This document shows positions 26,087-34,599 of a DNA stretch of 64,000 nt, one piece after another. The notes under the pieces are model-generated. The model was not told the DNA's origin. It saw nothing but the letters and a program-made list of their open reading frames with translations, and made no database searches. How positions within the stretch are numbered: position 1 is the stretch's first letter; every line of letters starts with the position of its first letter. The DNA comes from Ktedonobacter racemifer DSM 44963 (GTDB lineage Bacteria > Chloroflexota > Ktedonobacteria > Ktedonobacterales > Ktedonobacteraceae): assembly GCF_000178855.1 (NCBI RefSeq), contig NZ_ADVG01000001.1, positions 1,116,001-1,180,000 of the forward strand, written 5' to 3'. A program made the translations under genes and the position numbers.

Positions 26087-27016
26087 CTATCCCTCCCCTG
26101 TAGTAATTGCTGCGGGCCTGAATACAACAATAAAAAGGAGCGCCATCAGTCCAACGACAACAGTTGAAACCACCGCAATCGCCGATCCCAAACCGAAGTT
26201 CGTGAAAATGAAGGCCTGCTTATACAACAAAACATCAAGAACACTTGTCGCCGTGCCAGGTCCACCTTGCGTGAGGCCCCACACGACCGTGAATTGCCGA
26301 AATGAAAAGAGCATTTCGAGCATCGCTATAGTGACAAGCACTTCACGTGATATGGGCACAAGAATGGAAAAGAAGTTTTGAAACGCATTCACACCATCCA
26401 GTCGGGCAGCAGCTTCAATCTCCGGGGGAATACCATCCATTGCAGCCAGCACAAAAATCATGCAAAAACCAGCCTGGAACCAGATATTGACAAAAATGAC
26501 GACAAAAAGAGCCGCATTCGGAGATCCCAGCCAGACATAGTTTGAACCGAGATGCAAGGCTCCCAACAGCGTGTTCACAATTCCTCCGGTTGGTTGGAAA
26601 GCCAGCTCCCAGAAAACGGTGACAATAATGGCCGGAATGATATAGGGAAGGAAATACGCCACCTTGAACAAACGAGCACCTGGAACATTCCGATGAATCG
26701 CAGCAGCGAACGTTGTTCCTAACGCGATTGAGAAAAGAGTAGTAACGACGCATATGACAAGGTTATTGCGCAGAGACACCCAGAAGTCGGGGTTAGCAAA
26801 CAAGGTGCGATAGTTTTGTAAGCCCACAAACGTAGCTGACCCTACACCAGGCCACGTATCGAAACTCAAAATGATCGATCGCACAATGGGATACACAATG
26901 AAGAGCAAAATCATCACCAACCCCGGAAGGACCATCAGGCGCAAGGTCAACGCCGTTGTTCTGCGGCGATACTTGAGTTGGTCGGAGGAGCGTAATTTCT
27001 TTGCAATTTCAGCCAT
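26087..27016 (-). CDS. sugar ABC transporter permease, MalF type
   Basis: A 309-aa membrane protein. The start at 27016 (MAEIAKKLRS) is preferred; the frame opens 12 codons earlier without a good ribosome site. Hydrophobic helices begin with LMVLPGLVMILLFIVYPIV. The EAA loop is EAAARLDGVNAFQNFFSILV. It pairs with the MalG-type permease downstream to form the carbohydrate channel of the CUT1 class. Confidence 0.93.
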   Translation of the reverse strand: MAEIAKKLRSSDQLKYRRRTTALTLRLMVLPGLVMILLFIVYPIVRSIILSFDTWPGVGSATFVGLQNYRTLFANPDFWVSLRNNLVICVVTTLFSIALGTTFAAAIHRNVPGARLFKVAYFLPYIIPAIIVTVFWELAFQPTGGIVNTLLGALHLGSNYVWLGSPNAALFVVIFVNIWFQAGFCMIFVLAAMDGIPPEIEAAARLDGVNAFQNFFSILVPISREVLVTIAMLEMLFSFRQFTVVWGLTQGGPGTATSVLDVLLYKQAFIFTNFGLGSAIAVVSTVVVGLMALLFIVVFRPAAITTGEG

Positions 27017-27150
27017 TATAAGGCATACCTCTCTTTTTGACAGGACATCCACTGTTTTTTGCCACGAACATATAAGCTGGACGGGAAGTTCACTCGACCT
27101 TGCAGCCTGAGCATACGAGGTCGAGGAGATCTTTGTTCATCCGTGCTTAG

Positions 27151-28527
27151 TTAATCGAGAGGGGCTGGAGGTTCGCTACGTACATGATCGAGGGCGTCCT
27201 GGAATTTTTGTGCTGTTTGCTGGACAGTTGCCTGCCCGGAGAGCATAGCCTGTAAGAGGGGAACCTCTGTCTTCTGGCCAATCTCACCAGGGATGTCCGA
27301 ATCCCAGATACCCACGAGGCCAAACTTTTGCCGATATGCAAGCATATCCTGCACAATTGGCTCATACTGCTTGATTACACTATCCGAAAGTGAGTTGGCA
27401 TAAGGAGTAATCGAGCCTCCCGCTGCAGCATATTTATTAAGGATATCTGGTTGCAGAAAGTAGGAGAGAAACTCTTCCGCGAGTTGTTGATGCTTGGCAT
27501 GCGTCGGGATGACAAAACTGTCCCCTGTATAGACATCGAACGGAGTCATAACGCCAGGAGTCATAGGAGGTAGCATAAACCATCCAAGATCATTCGCATT
27601 AACCCCGGCTTGCTCAAGTGAGCTAGGAGAATAGCTTCCACCCTGTATCATCGCCAGCTTCCCTGCTGCAAATTCACCCTGCACCTGTTGCACCTGGAAG
27701 CCCATGAAGCCACTTTCAAAGACGTTCCGTTGCTTCCAGTCCATCAGCGTTTGGAGCGTGTTGACAAAACCAGAATCGGTATACTTCGCCGTCTCAGGGG
27801 TACCTGGCTGCCAGTCAGTGAGATAGGCATTGGACTGCTCTTTAGTTACAGCCGTCGGTAATAGCGCGTCCATATCATGCCCGAGGTCATAGGGACTCGC
27901 ACCACCTACGCCGAGCGCCTCAAATCCAGCCTTGTGGAGACCATTCACCAATGCATACCATTGATCCATACTGGTAAACTGGTGATTAGCTGGAGCGCTT
28001 ACATGTGCCTGCGCGAAGATGTGCTTCTGATAGAAAATAGGGCTGATATAGAGGGCATCTAACAAAACAGCATAATGATGACTGTTGGTGGTAAAGTAGC
28101 TTGCCACTTGTGTACCGTATTGGCTGGCAAGATTGTTTTTCTGCCATAGTGAATCGAGATTTACCAATTCATTATTTTGTACAAGTGTGCTGTATACGCC
28201 AGTGCTACGTTGCAGGTAACCAATATCCGGCGCATTGGGGGAACTCAGCACGCTGATATTGGGGCCACGTGAAGTGGTATCATCGACTGTCTCAATACTG
28301 ATTTTGACGTTTGGGTGACTTTTCTCAAAATCACTGGCGGCTTGCTGCAAGGCCTGTGCTCCAGGGCCTTGAGTAGCCTGTACCCTTAAAGACGTGACGC
28401 CTCCTGCCCCTCCAGAGCCTCCACAAGCGCTGAGTATCAGTTGCAGCATTGCCACAACAATGAGGACTATTGAAAAACTGGCTATCGATCTCTTATGATC
28501 TCCCTTGATCATCACTGAAATTTCCAT
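27151..28527 (-). CDS. extracellular sugar-binding lipoprotein (family 1) of ABC transporter
   Basis: A 458-aa protein with AAAGGAGG five bases before the ATG. The signal peptide has a hydrophobic core (FSIVLIVVAMLQLIL) and lipobox LSAC, so the mature protein is a lipoprotein with N-terminal GGSGG linker. The rest is a type-1 solute-binding fold (VRVQATQG region; FEKSHPNVKISIETVDD; PDIGYLQRS; FAAGKLAMIQGG; HQQLAEEFLSYFLQPD). It is first in the operon with both permeases, a glycosidase-like protein and an enolase-type enzyme. It should capture an oligosaccharide or glycoside outside the cell. Confidence 0.94.
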   Translation of the reverse strand: MEISVMIKGDHKRSIASFSIVLIVVAMLQLILSACGGSGGAGGVTSLRVQATQGPGAQALQQAASDFEKSHPNVKISIETVDDTTSRGPNISVLSSPNAPDIGYLQRSTGVYSTLVQNNELVNLDSLWQKNNLASQYGTQVASYFTTNSHHYAVLLDALYISPIFYQKHIFAQAHVSAPANHQFTSMDQWYALVNGLHKAGFEALGVGGASPYDLGHDMDALLPTAVTKEQSNAYLTDWQPGTPETAKYTDSGFVNTLQTLMDWKQRNVFESGFMGFQVQQVQGEFAAGKLAMIQGGSYSPSSLEQAGVNANDLGWFMLPPMTPGVMTPFDVYTGDSFVIPTHAKHQQLAEEFLSYFLQPDILNKYAAAGGSITPYANSLSDSVIKQYEPIVQDMLAYRQKFGLVGIWDSDIPGEIGQKTEVPLLQAMLSGQATVQQTAQKFQDALDHVRSEPPAPLD

Positions 28528-28562
28528 ACGTTGACCTCCTTTAGCCCAAAGCAGTGGACTAC

Positions 28563-28626
28563 CTACGATAGATCATATATCATATAGGATTTATCGTAGC
28601 GTAACATCTCTTTTCGTGCCTGTCAA
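28563..28626 (-). promoter_or_regulatory. promoter and operator of the sugar operon
   Basis: On the minus strand, TTGACA (28626-28621) and TACGCT (28603-28598) are 17 bases apart. Immediately downstream is a palindromic zone: CTACGATA (28563-28570) and TATCGTAG (28592-28599) flank ATCATATATCATAT (28572-28585). A repressor bound here would overlap the transcription start. The inner core matches the palindrome in the FadR-type regulator's own promoter. Confidence 0.65.
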
Positions 28627-28758
28627 GGGGAAATGCAGCTAGCGAATCAGGATATCCAGGAGCTTTTTCTCGTAGTAATGCATGCTAAATCGAGGAAGAG
28701 AGCGGATCCATAGAAATCAGCATGAAGTGAGACCTCATCAGACAAAGAGAGCTGAGTG

Positions 28759-28787
28759 TTGATATCCTACAAGAAATCATATATGAT
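28759..28787 (+). promoter_or_regulatory. autoregulated promoter of the FadR-type regulator
   Basis: TTGATA (28759-28764) and TATGAT (28782-28787) are 17 bases apart. The -10 box lies within the perfect palindrome ATCATATATGAT (28776-28787), so binding of the regulator would block its own promoter. Confidence 0.6.
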
Positions 28788-28844
28788 ATACAATGCCGAG
28801 TCGGCTCTGAACTGCGGCGAAAGGAAAAGGAGAAGCAAAACACC

Positions 28845-29564
28845 ATGGCAAGGGATAAGCAGATGGAAGATCCAGCTTCGGCGTTAAAATTACCTATACG
28901 ATATATGTTAACAAGTGAAGTTTATGAGAACATTAAAAGCCAACTCATGGATCAGCAAATACAACCTGGAGTTCGGATTAATATTGACAAACTAGCACGA
29001 CAGCTTCAAGTCTCACAAACGCCGATTCGCGAGGCGCTGGCACGGCTGGAAGCAGAGGGGCTGGTGACAAAGGAACCATTACGTGGATATTCTTCTACGC
29101 CTCTGCTGGATTCTTCGTCTTTACAACAACTTTATGAAATGCGTTTACTGCTCGAGCCAATGGCCGCACGGAAATCGGCACAAATCATCACGGAAAATGA
29201 TTTGCTCCTACTGGAACAGCAAGTGCTGGCGATGCAGGAGGTAAAGATTGGAGAGACCTACAAAGAATATCAGCAATTCTCAGCTATAGATGCCGTATTC
29301 CATAACATCATTGCGCGAACTTCCGGCAATATATTTCTTCAGGACGCTTTTGAGCACCTCTATGCGCATTTGCATCTCTATCGTCTGTATTTCCATACAG
29401 GGATAGCGCTGGAAACTATCTCTGAACATCAGGAAATTCTTAGCGCGCTTCAACAGCATAATACCGAGGCTGCAGCAGTTCTGATGGCCCGGCATCTTCA
29501 GCAGGCACAACGTCGGCTCATGCAAAAGCTAGTGCCGGAAGAAAAAGCTCAGAGAGAATACTAA
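28845..29564 (+). CDS. GntR-family (FadR/FCD) transcriptional regulator
   Basis: A 239-aa protein. The N-terminal winged HTH is LDKLARQLQVSQTPIREALARLEAEGLV in outline (INIDKLARQLQVSQTPIREA). The C-terminal all-helical FCD domain has YEMRLLLEPMAARKSA and likely metal ligands in DAVFHNII and SEHQEILSAL plus the later ARHLQQA. FCD regulators sense organic or sugar acids and usually act as repressors. It is divergent from the ABC/enolase operon, and both promoters carry the same ATCATATAT palindrome, so it very likely controls that operon and itself. Confidence 0.92.
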   Translation: MARDKQMEDPASALKLPIRYMLTSEVYENIKSQLMDQQIQPGVRINIDKLARQLQVSQTPIREALARLEAEGLVTKEPLRGYSSTPLLDSSSLQQLYEMRLLLEPMAARKSAQIITENDLLLLEQQVLAMQEVKIGETYKEYQQFSAIDAVFHNIIARTSGNIFLQDAFEHLYAHLHLYRLYFHTGIALETISEHQEILSALQQHNTEAAAVLMARHLQQAQRRLMQKLVPEEKAQREY

Positions 29565-29837
29565 TGGGTACGTTCCTCCTATTCAGTCTATCCAGCAGTA
29601 GCACTGTTGATGAGAGAGACAAGGGCCTGGATCTTAAAAGGCTTCCGCAAAATTTGCAAATCCGGGTAGCATTTTCTGATAGGAGCAAACATGTTCTCTT
29701 TGGCGGCAGATATCAAAATTGTTGGGATCACCTGAGGTAGACTTTATCCAATCGGTAGACAAAAACGAAAGGCAGAGTAAGCTTCTTTCAAAATTCTGTT
29801 CAAGGAAAAAGAAAAGATGCCAACTCTGCCTAAAAGG
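29565..29837. other. intergenic region before the IS6-type element
   Basis: No gene found. GGCAGAGT (about 29772) and ACTCTGCC (about 29823) form an eight-base inverted repeat around an A-rich loop; it may be a terminator of the regulator or an old IS end. Confidence 0.35.
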
Positions 29838-30820
29838 GTTCTGTCAGAACTGAGATCACAGAAAAGCTTCTCGGACGAATGGAAGGCTCACCTCTCGCTC
29901 GTTGACCTATGAGGCTGCTTGTATAGCTGTCTGGAGAGCAGCAAGACGCTGGAGAAAAACCTGTCGTTGTTCTAGGAGAGAGACCGCTTCACCCATGGTG
30001 CGACGAGGACGAAGATAATTGCGCAATTCGTCGAAGGCACAACAGAAGCGTGCTGCCCCTTCAACTGTTCCAAAACCGCGCATTGGATAGTATCGTTGTT
30101 TGATTCCACGGTGGTCTTGCTCCAACCGATGGTTGAGATATTTACTCGTTCGATGGGCAACATCGCTGCCCATTATCTCACGAATTGCTCGCGGATAGGA
30201 ACTATGCCCATCTGTCGTCACCTGCTCGGGAATATGACCAACAACGTCAACAGCCTGCCGAAAAAAACGTTTAGCCGCTTCCATATTCCGCTTCTCACTC
30301 AGCATGGAATCCACCAGCTTTCCATCCTGGTCGATAGCTCGATACAAATAACACCACTTCCCATGCACTTTCAGGTAAGTTTCGTCAATGTGCCAGGATC
30401 TTCCCGCCTGCCCATGCCGCTTGATTCGCAACTGCTCCGCTATCAGTGGGGCGAATCGTGCTTCCCAATCGCGAACGGCCTCGTGCGTAAAGATGAAACC
30501 ACGCGCTCAAAACATTTCAGCAAGATCACGCAGGCTCAGTTTGTAACGCAGGCGCCAGAAAACGACGAGCAAAACACTATCGGGAGGAAATTCCAGGGAG
30601 TTGAAGGGAGTACCAGTTCTTTCGTTGAAAGCACAGTGACTATGAGGGCAGGAGAATGTCGCATAACCCAGTTTGGTTTTCTTCGCTCGATTCTTGGTGG
30701 TAGTGGCAGCACAATGGGGGCAGTTCATGAATCGTTCGCTCCTTCTCAATTGGGTCGTTGTTCTCAGCCTATCTCGCGAACGATCACTGCGACAAGCCTT
30801 CCTCTGAATTCTGACAGAAC
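29838..30820. mobile_element. IS6-type insertion sequence
   Basis: Terminal repeats GTTCTGTCAGAA (29838-29849) and TTCTGACAGAAC (30809-30820) are exact inverses. The length of about 985 bp and gene content fit IS6-type elements. No target duplication is visible in the flanks, so one side was probably rearranged. Confidence 0.75.
29907..30728 (-). pseudogene. IS6-family transposase with one in-frame TGA stop
   Basis: The start is the ATG at 30728 with GAAGGAG upstream. A zinc-finger-like head (NCPHCAATTTKN...CPHSHCAF) is followed by the helical region SLRDLAEMF. A TGA at 30507-30509 then interrupts the frame, which continues without a shift as ARGFIFTHEAVRDWEARF. The DDE domain is complete: WHIDETYLKV, VTTDGHSSY and RLEQDHRGIKQRY. 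One substitution would restore a 273-residue transposase. So it is either a nonsense mutant or, less likely, a readthrough gene. Confidence 0.8.
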
Positions 30821-30927
30821 TCCTCTCCACAAAAAACACGCCTTGTGCGGTATACTCTCTGTAGAGCATGCAGAGCCACCAGGTCCTCTCAACATCACGA
30901 AGAAAGCAGGTAAACCCCATAAACAAC

Positions 30928-31176
30928 ATGCATGACATCCAGCTCTCAGATGGGCGCGTCGTCCGCCTGACTCCAGAACAGGCCCTTGCCTTTCTCACCT
31001 GGCTTCACGACCAGATGCCAGATCTGCCCGAGGCTCTCGCTGCCTGGCTCGCACAGCAGCAGCAGCACACCCACGATCTTCCACCCCTCGAACCCTATTG
31101 CGTGGTTGAACGCGCTCCCGATGGACACTATCATATTGCCGACTTCGGCTTGGATCTCCCCGACGAGAGCCTCTAA
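30928..31176 (+). CDS. hypothetical protein, 82 aa
   Basis: A short acidic protein: HDIQLSDGRVVRLTPEQALA near the start and CVVERAPDGHYHIADFGLDL near the end. No family is recognised. The frame can start 20 codons upstream (30868), but ATG 30928 begins the compositionally normal part; its ribosome site is weak (GCAGG). It converges with the serine recombinase, 17 bases away. Confidence 0.5.
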   Translation: MHDIQLSDGRVVRLTPEQALAFLTWLHDQMPDLPEALAAWLAQQQQHTHDLPPLEPYCVVERAPDGHYHIADFGLDLPDESL

Positions 31177-31193
31177 TCAGCCCCTAAAGTCCT

Positions 31194-32879
31194 CTATGAT
31201 GACCCCAACAGCACATGCTCTTTCGCCTCCTGGGACGCTTGGGATGCCTGAGGTGATGGATACGTCTTGCACAGGTCTATAGCCTCACCAAAACGATACG
31301 TTACCGAAACACGCACCGTTTTCTTTCCATCATTGCCTTCCACCGTTTCCAGCTGAATCTGTTTTACCAGAGCCTCAATCTCCCGACGCTTGATCTCCCA
31401 GGACAAGGGCTGCTCAAGCCGTTCGTGCAGCCGACGCCGAAGTGCATAGAGTACCTCCTCCGCCGTTTGGAGCGAACTGCTGTGTGTTTGCAACAACGAG
31501 ACCTGTTCCTGCACCTGCGCCAAGCGGTCTCGTACCTGCTGCGTCTCAGCCTCGATCTCATCAAGCTGCTGATCGGGATCACTCTCACTGATACGTCCTC
31601 TGCGAAATAAGCCAATCACACTCTGCTTTTCCTGGTCTTTTTCTTGTATCACCGCCTCTTCTGAGGCGATACACTGGAGAAGTTGATCGTAATTGGCCGC
31701 CTGCGCACGCATCTGCGTCTCAAACTGAGAGAGCAACGCGCCAGGATGACGGAGAAACATCTCCACATCGTTCCAGATCAGGGCCTCGATCTCTGCTCCC
31801 GAAACAGCCTTCGCAAAGCATTTTTCACCACGCGCATGAAAGAGGGAACGGCTATGTCTTCCACTGCAGGCATAATAATAGGAGTCGCGTTTACCATCAG
31901 TCCCTGTTCCCACATAGGTCAAGCCACAATGGGCGCATTTCATCAGCCCGCGAAGCAGATACTGCCGTTTGGCATTGCGTTTGCTAAAGAGTTGATGGCC
32001 CTGCAACACCTGCTGTGCTTGTTCCCACGTGCTTGCCTCAACAATCGCTGGTACAGCACGCTCAATGACGTCTCGTACCTTTTTCGAGCGACGACCATAA
32101 TAATGGATCCCTTTATAGGTCGTATTGACAATCATGCTACGAACACGGCCTGGCGTCCACTTCCCACTCGTGCGACACTGCCGCTTCCCTCGCAGCATCG
32201 TTCGCTGGTCACGCGCATACACAGGTGAAATTCCAAGATCATTGAGATGCGTGGCAATAGCAAAACACGACTTATTTTCTTCCACCGTCAAATGATAGAT
32301 CAAACGGACAATATCCGCTTCAGAATACTCGCATCCTTCAATACGCTCATCAGAAATACAAAGTCGAGCATCTCTCTGTTTTCCAGTCACACGATAGCCA
32401 TAGGGAACAATACCACCCAACCACGCCCCTTCCTGGGCAAGTCGATTCGTCCCCTCAATCGAGCGCTCAAGAAACACATCCCGCTCCAGACCCGCTGCCG
32501 CACTCAGAATCGCCAATAAAAATTTCCCCGATGGACTGTTATGGTCAAGCGTTTCCGTCATGCTTTCAAGGATAATATGCAACGCTTCAAGCTCACTCAC
32601 CGCAGTAAGAATGACCAGAGGATCACGGCCAAGCCGATCTAACTTATAGACCACGACCCGATCAATAACGCCTTCTCGTGCATCATGCAACAGTTGCCCT
32701 CCAGCTGGGCGATCAGCAAGAGGAATCATCCCACTCACCCCATTGTCTTCATACCACTGCACCTGAACACCATGCTGCTGTTGCAAATACCGTTCCGCAG
32801 CACGGCGTTGTGTAGCAATCGTGTGCCGTTCACGCTGCTCCTCCGTACTCACACGCAGATAGACCCCGGTCTTCTTCAT
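31194..32879 (-). CDS. large serine recombinase
   Basis: A 561-aa protein. The N-terminal resolvase domain has the catalytic serine (YLRVSTEEQ, S11) and active-site arginines in VVYKLDRLGRDPL. The recombinase domain follows (GIVPYGYRV onward). A zinc ribbon is CAHCGLTYVGTG...C...C near residue 330. A coiled coil (EAETQQVRDRLAQVQEQVSL) and a C-terminal beta tail complete the usual layout. Large serine recombinases integrate phages and ICEs at att sites. Its attachment sites were not identified. It may belong to the plasmid-like island that starts to the right. Confidence 0.93.
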   Translation of the reverse strand: MKKTGVYLRVSTEEQRERHTIATQRRAAERYLQQQHGVQVQWYEDNGVSGMIPLADRPAGGQLLHDAREGVIDRVVVYKLDRLGRDPLVILTAVSELEALHIILESMTETLDHNSPSGKFLLAILSAAAGLERDVFLERSIEGTNRLAQEGAWLGGIVPYGYRVTGKQRDARLCISDERIEGCEYSEADIVRLIYHLTVEENKSCFAIATHLNDLGISPVYARDQRTMLRGKRQCRTSGKWTPGRVRSMIVNTTYKGIHYYGRRSKKVRDVIERAVPAIVEASTWEQAQQVLQGHQLFSKRNAKRQYLLRGLMKCAHCGLTYVGTGTDGKRDSYYYACSGRHSRSLFHARGEKCFAKAVSGAEIEALIWNDVEMFLRHPGALLSQFETQMRAQAANYDQLLQCIASEEAVIQEKDQEKQSVIGLFRRGRISESDPDQQLDEIEAETQQVRDRLAQVQEQVSLLQTHSSSLQTAEEVLYALRRRLHERLEQPLSWEIKRREIEALVKQIQLETVEGNDGKKTVRVSVTYRFGEAIDLCKTYPSPQASQASQEAKEHVLLGSS

Positions 32880-33325
32880 ACGTCCCCCCTCTTATTCACA
32901 TCGAAAAACGCAACACCGATGATTGCTTGCATTGCTGCAAAATACCAAAATTTGGTAAAATGCATTATATCACTTTACACTTATTTTATCATTTTACATG
33001 CTTAAAAGTCAATACTTTTACCCACATGAATGCGCGCGGGAAGCGGCGTTTCCTCTCTTGCGCTCCTCTTAGGTGTGTGAGAACGCCATACGTCAGAAAG
33101 GTTTACGTGCGAGGCCTTCGGGTTCTGCCAGGGTCAATAATGGCGACACTGCAAATAGGGCCAAGCAAACAAGGACTATGTGACGGATTGCATACTCCTC
33201 TTCTTTCTCGCTTTCGGTACAGCAGTGGTGATATGACAAAACAGAGGCCACTTCCTTTGTTAAAAAAAGAGGTTGCCACACGTTTGAAAGAATGAGTCTA
33301 TATTTTGTAGAGAGAGTACTGTCGC
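32880..33325. other. AT-rich promoter region
   Basis: Upstream of the recombinase (minus) and the ComM-like gene (plus). The left half is very AT-rich and contains the palindrome at 32943. No gene was found. Confidence 0.4.
32943..32957. promoter_or_regulatory. palindromic operator candidate TACCAAAATTTGGTA
   Basis: A near-perfect palindrome 64 bases upstream of the serine-recombinase start. A sister sequence, TACCAAAGTTTGGTA, is at 52431. Two copies suggest a shared DNA-binding regulator. Confidence 0.45.
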
Positions 33326-34234
33326 ATGGGAACGCCACACGAGAACTCAGAGAACGTGATTGACCAGATTCGTGGTCACGAGCATGTCAAGCGAGCGATA
33401 GAAGTAGCCGTCAGTGGAGGGCATCATCTGCTCTTCCATGGCCCCCCTGAAGTGAGCATGTTCCCATTTGCATCTCTTGCCTCCTCACTACGCCCTGCGT
33501 TGGAGCATCAGATAGCTTCCTGCGCCTGGCCCTCTCGCAAGAGAGACGCAACGAGTCAGAAATGCATTGTCGTCGGAACAGGTGAAACCCCAACAGCGAT
33601 GCAGGCACAGTCCCTCAGTCCAGATACCTGGAAAGGGAATATTGACGCTCTGCCTCATGGGTGTCTCCTTTTTCTTCAGTGTGGGGAGGCGACGCCACCT
33701 GCTCTTCTCAAAGAACTGGTTGCCTCGATCCAGCTCTGCCCGGGACATATCCAACTTCTCGCAACAAGCCAACCGTGCCCTTGCGGGTACTTTTCAGATC
33801 CTGTGACGCTCTGCTACTGTTCGTCACGCGGGAGAGAACAGTATTGGAAGCGCCATGTGGCACCACTCAACGCCCTCCTTGATATAGAAATCAATGTCCC
33901 CCGCATTGCCGATCACATCCTTCCTCCCAAAAGGGGCACAGACACCTTCGCACTCATGCGAGACCGCATTCATCATGTTCAGCATGTACAACAACAACGC
34001 ACTGGCACCTTGAACGCGTTTATCCCACAGAAGCAGGTACGCCAATGGTGTCCACTCGACGATGACAGCCAACACCTTCTGACGTATGCCCAGGCCACCC
34101 TTGGGTTCACTAAAGATGCAACACTACGATCTCTCAAGGTCGCACGCACCATCGCTGATCTTGCTGATTCTGAGGATATTGCTCCAGCCCACCTTGCGGA
34201 GGCATTCCACTATAGACGTGGTGTACGCATATGA
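33326..34234 (+). CDS. ComM-like protein lacking Walker A and B motifs
   Basis: A 302-aa protein that aligns with the ATPase part of ComM/YifB but lacks its N-terminal Lon-like domain. DQIRGHEHVKRAIEVAVSGG leads to HHLLFHGPPEVSMFPFAS, where the P-loop GPPGSGKT should be; the lysine is absent. The Walker B position reads GCLLFLQCGE in place of GVLFLDE. The zinc-like segment CPCGYFSDP...CYCS and the lid (RSLKVARTIADLADSEDI) are kept. It cannot hydrolyse ATP in the usual way. It may be a decayed gene with an open frame or a regulatory pseudo-ATPase. Confidence 0.7.
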   Translation: MGTPHENSENVIDQIRGHEHVKRAIEVAVSGGHHLLFHGPPEVSMFPFASLASSLRPALEHQIASCAWPSRKRDATSQKCIVVGTGETPTAMQAQSLSPDTWKGNIDALPHGCLLFLQCGEATPPALLKELVASIQLCPGHIQLLATSQPCPCGYFSDPVTLCYCSSRGREQYWKRHVAPLNALLDIEINVPRIADHILPPKRGTDTFALMRDRIHHVQHVQQQRTGTLNAFIPQKQVRQWCPLDDDSQHLLTYAQATLGFTKDATLRSLKVARTIADLADSEDIAPAHLAEAFHYRRGVRI

Positions 34235-34599
34235 GTCCGGGAACGGCACTGTCCCCATCACACCTATGCTCCTATGCAATGCTCACCATCCCCACTACGT
34301 TTATCCTTTTCTGGTCCGTTTCGCCTCGGCGATAGTTTGAGCGCTATCGCTACCCACACCCTTTGGAACTTCCTCTATCGGTCGCGGCCGAGGAACGGGA
34401 AGGCAAAGGATCAGTGCAAGCGCGCGTACTTGTTTGTCGTGGTCTGGCTCATACTGCCGCGTCACCTGAGAGAGAGGGGATACGCTCTTTTTCATCGCAT
34501 GCTTCCTTGTTACAGGTATCATCATATCTATTTTTGTTTGCTAGAAGAGTGGTGTGTCATATAAACATCAATCAATTCGCTCTCGAACCTTTCCAGATG
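34235..34599. other. intergenic region, no gene recognised
   Basis: A plus-strand frame crosses it (34363-34803) but is a shadow of the next gene over most of its length. No hairpin or repeat of note. Confidence 0.3.

Noticed and set aside
21277..34420. Shared AAAGGATCAGTGCAAG near both comM-like genes
   Set aside because: A 16-base match in 64 kb can occur by chance, and flanking sequence does not align convincingly.
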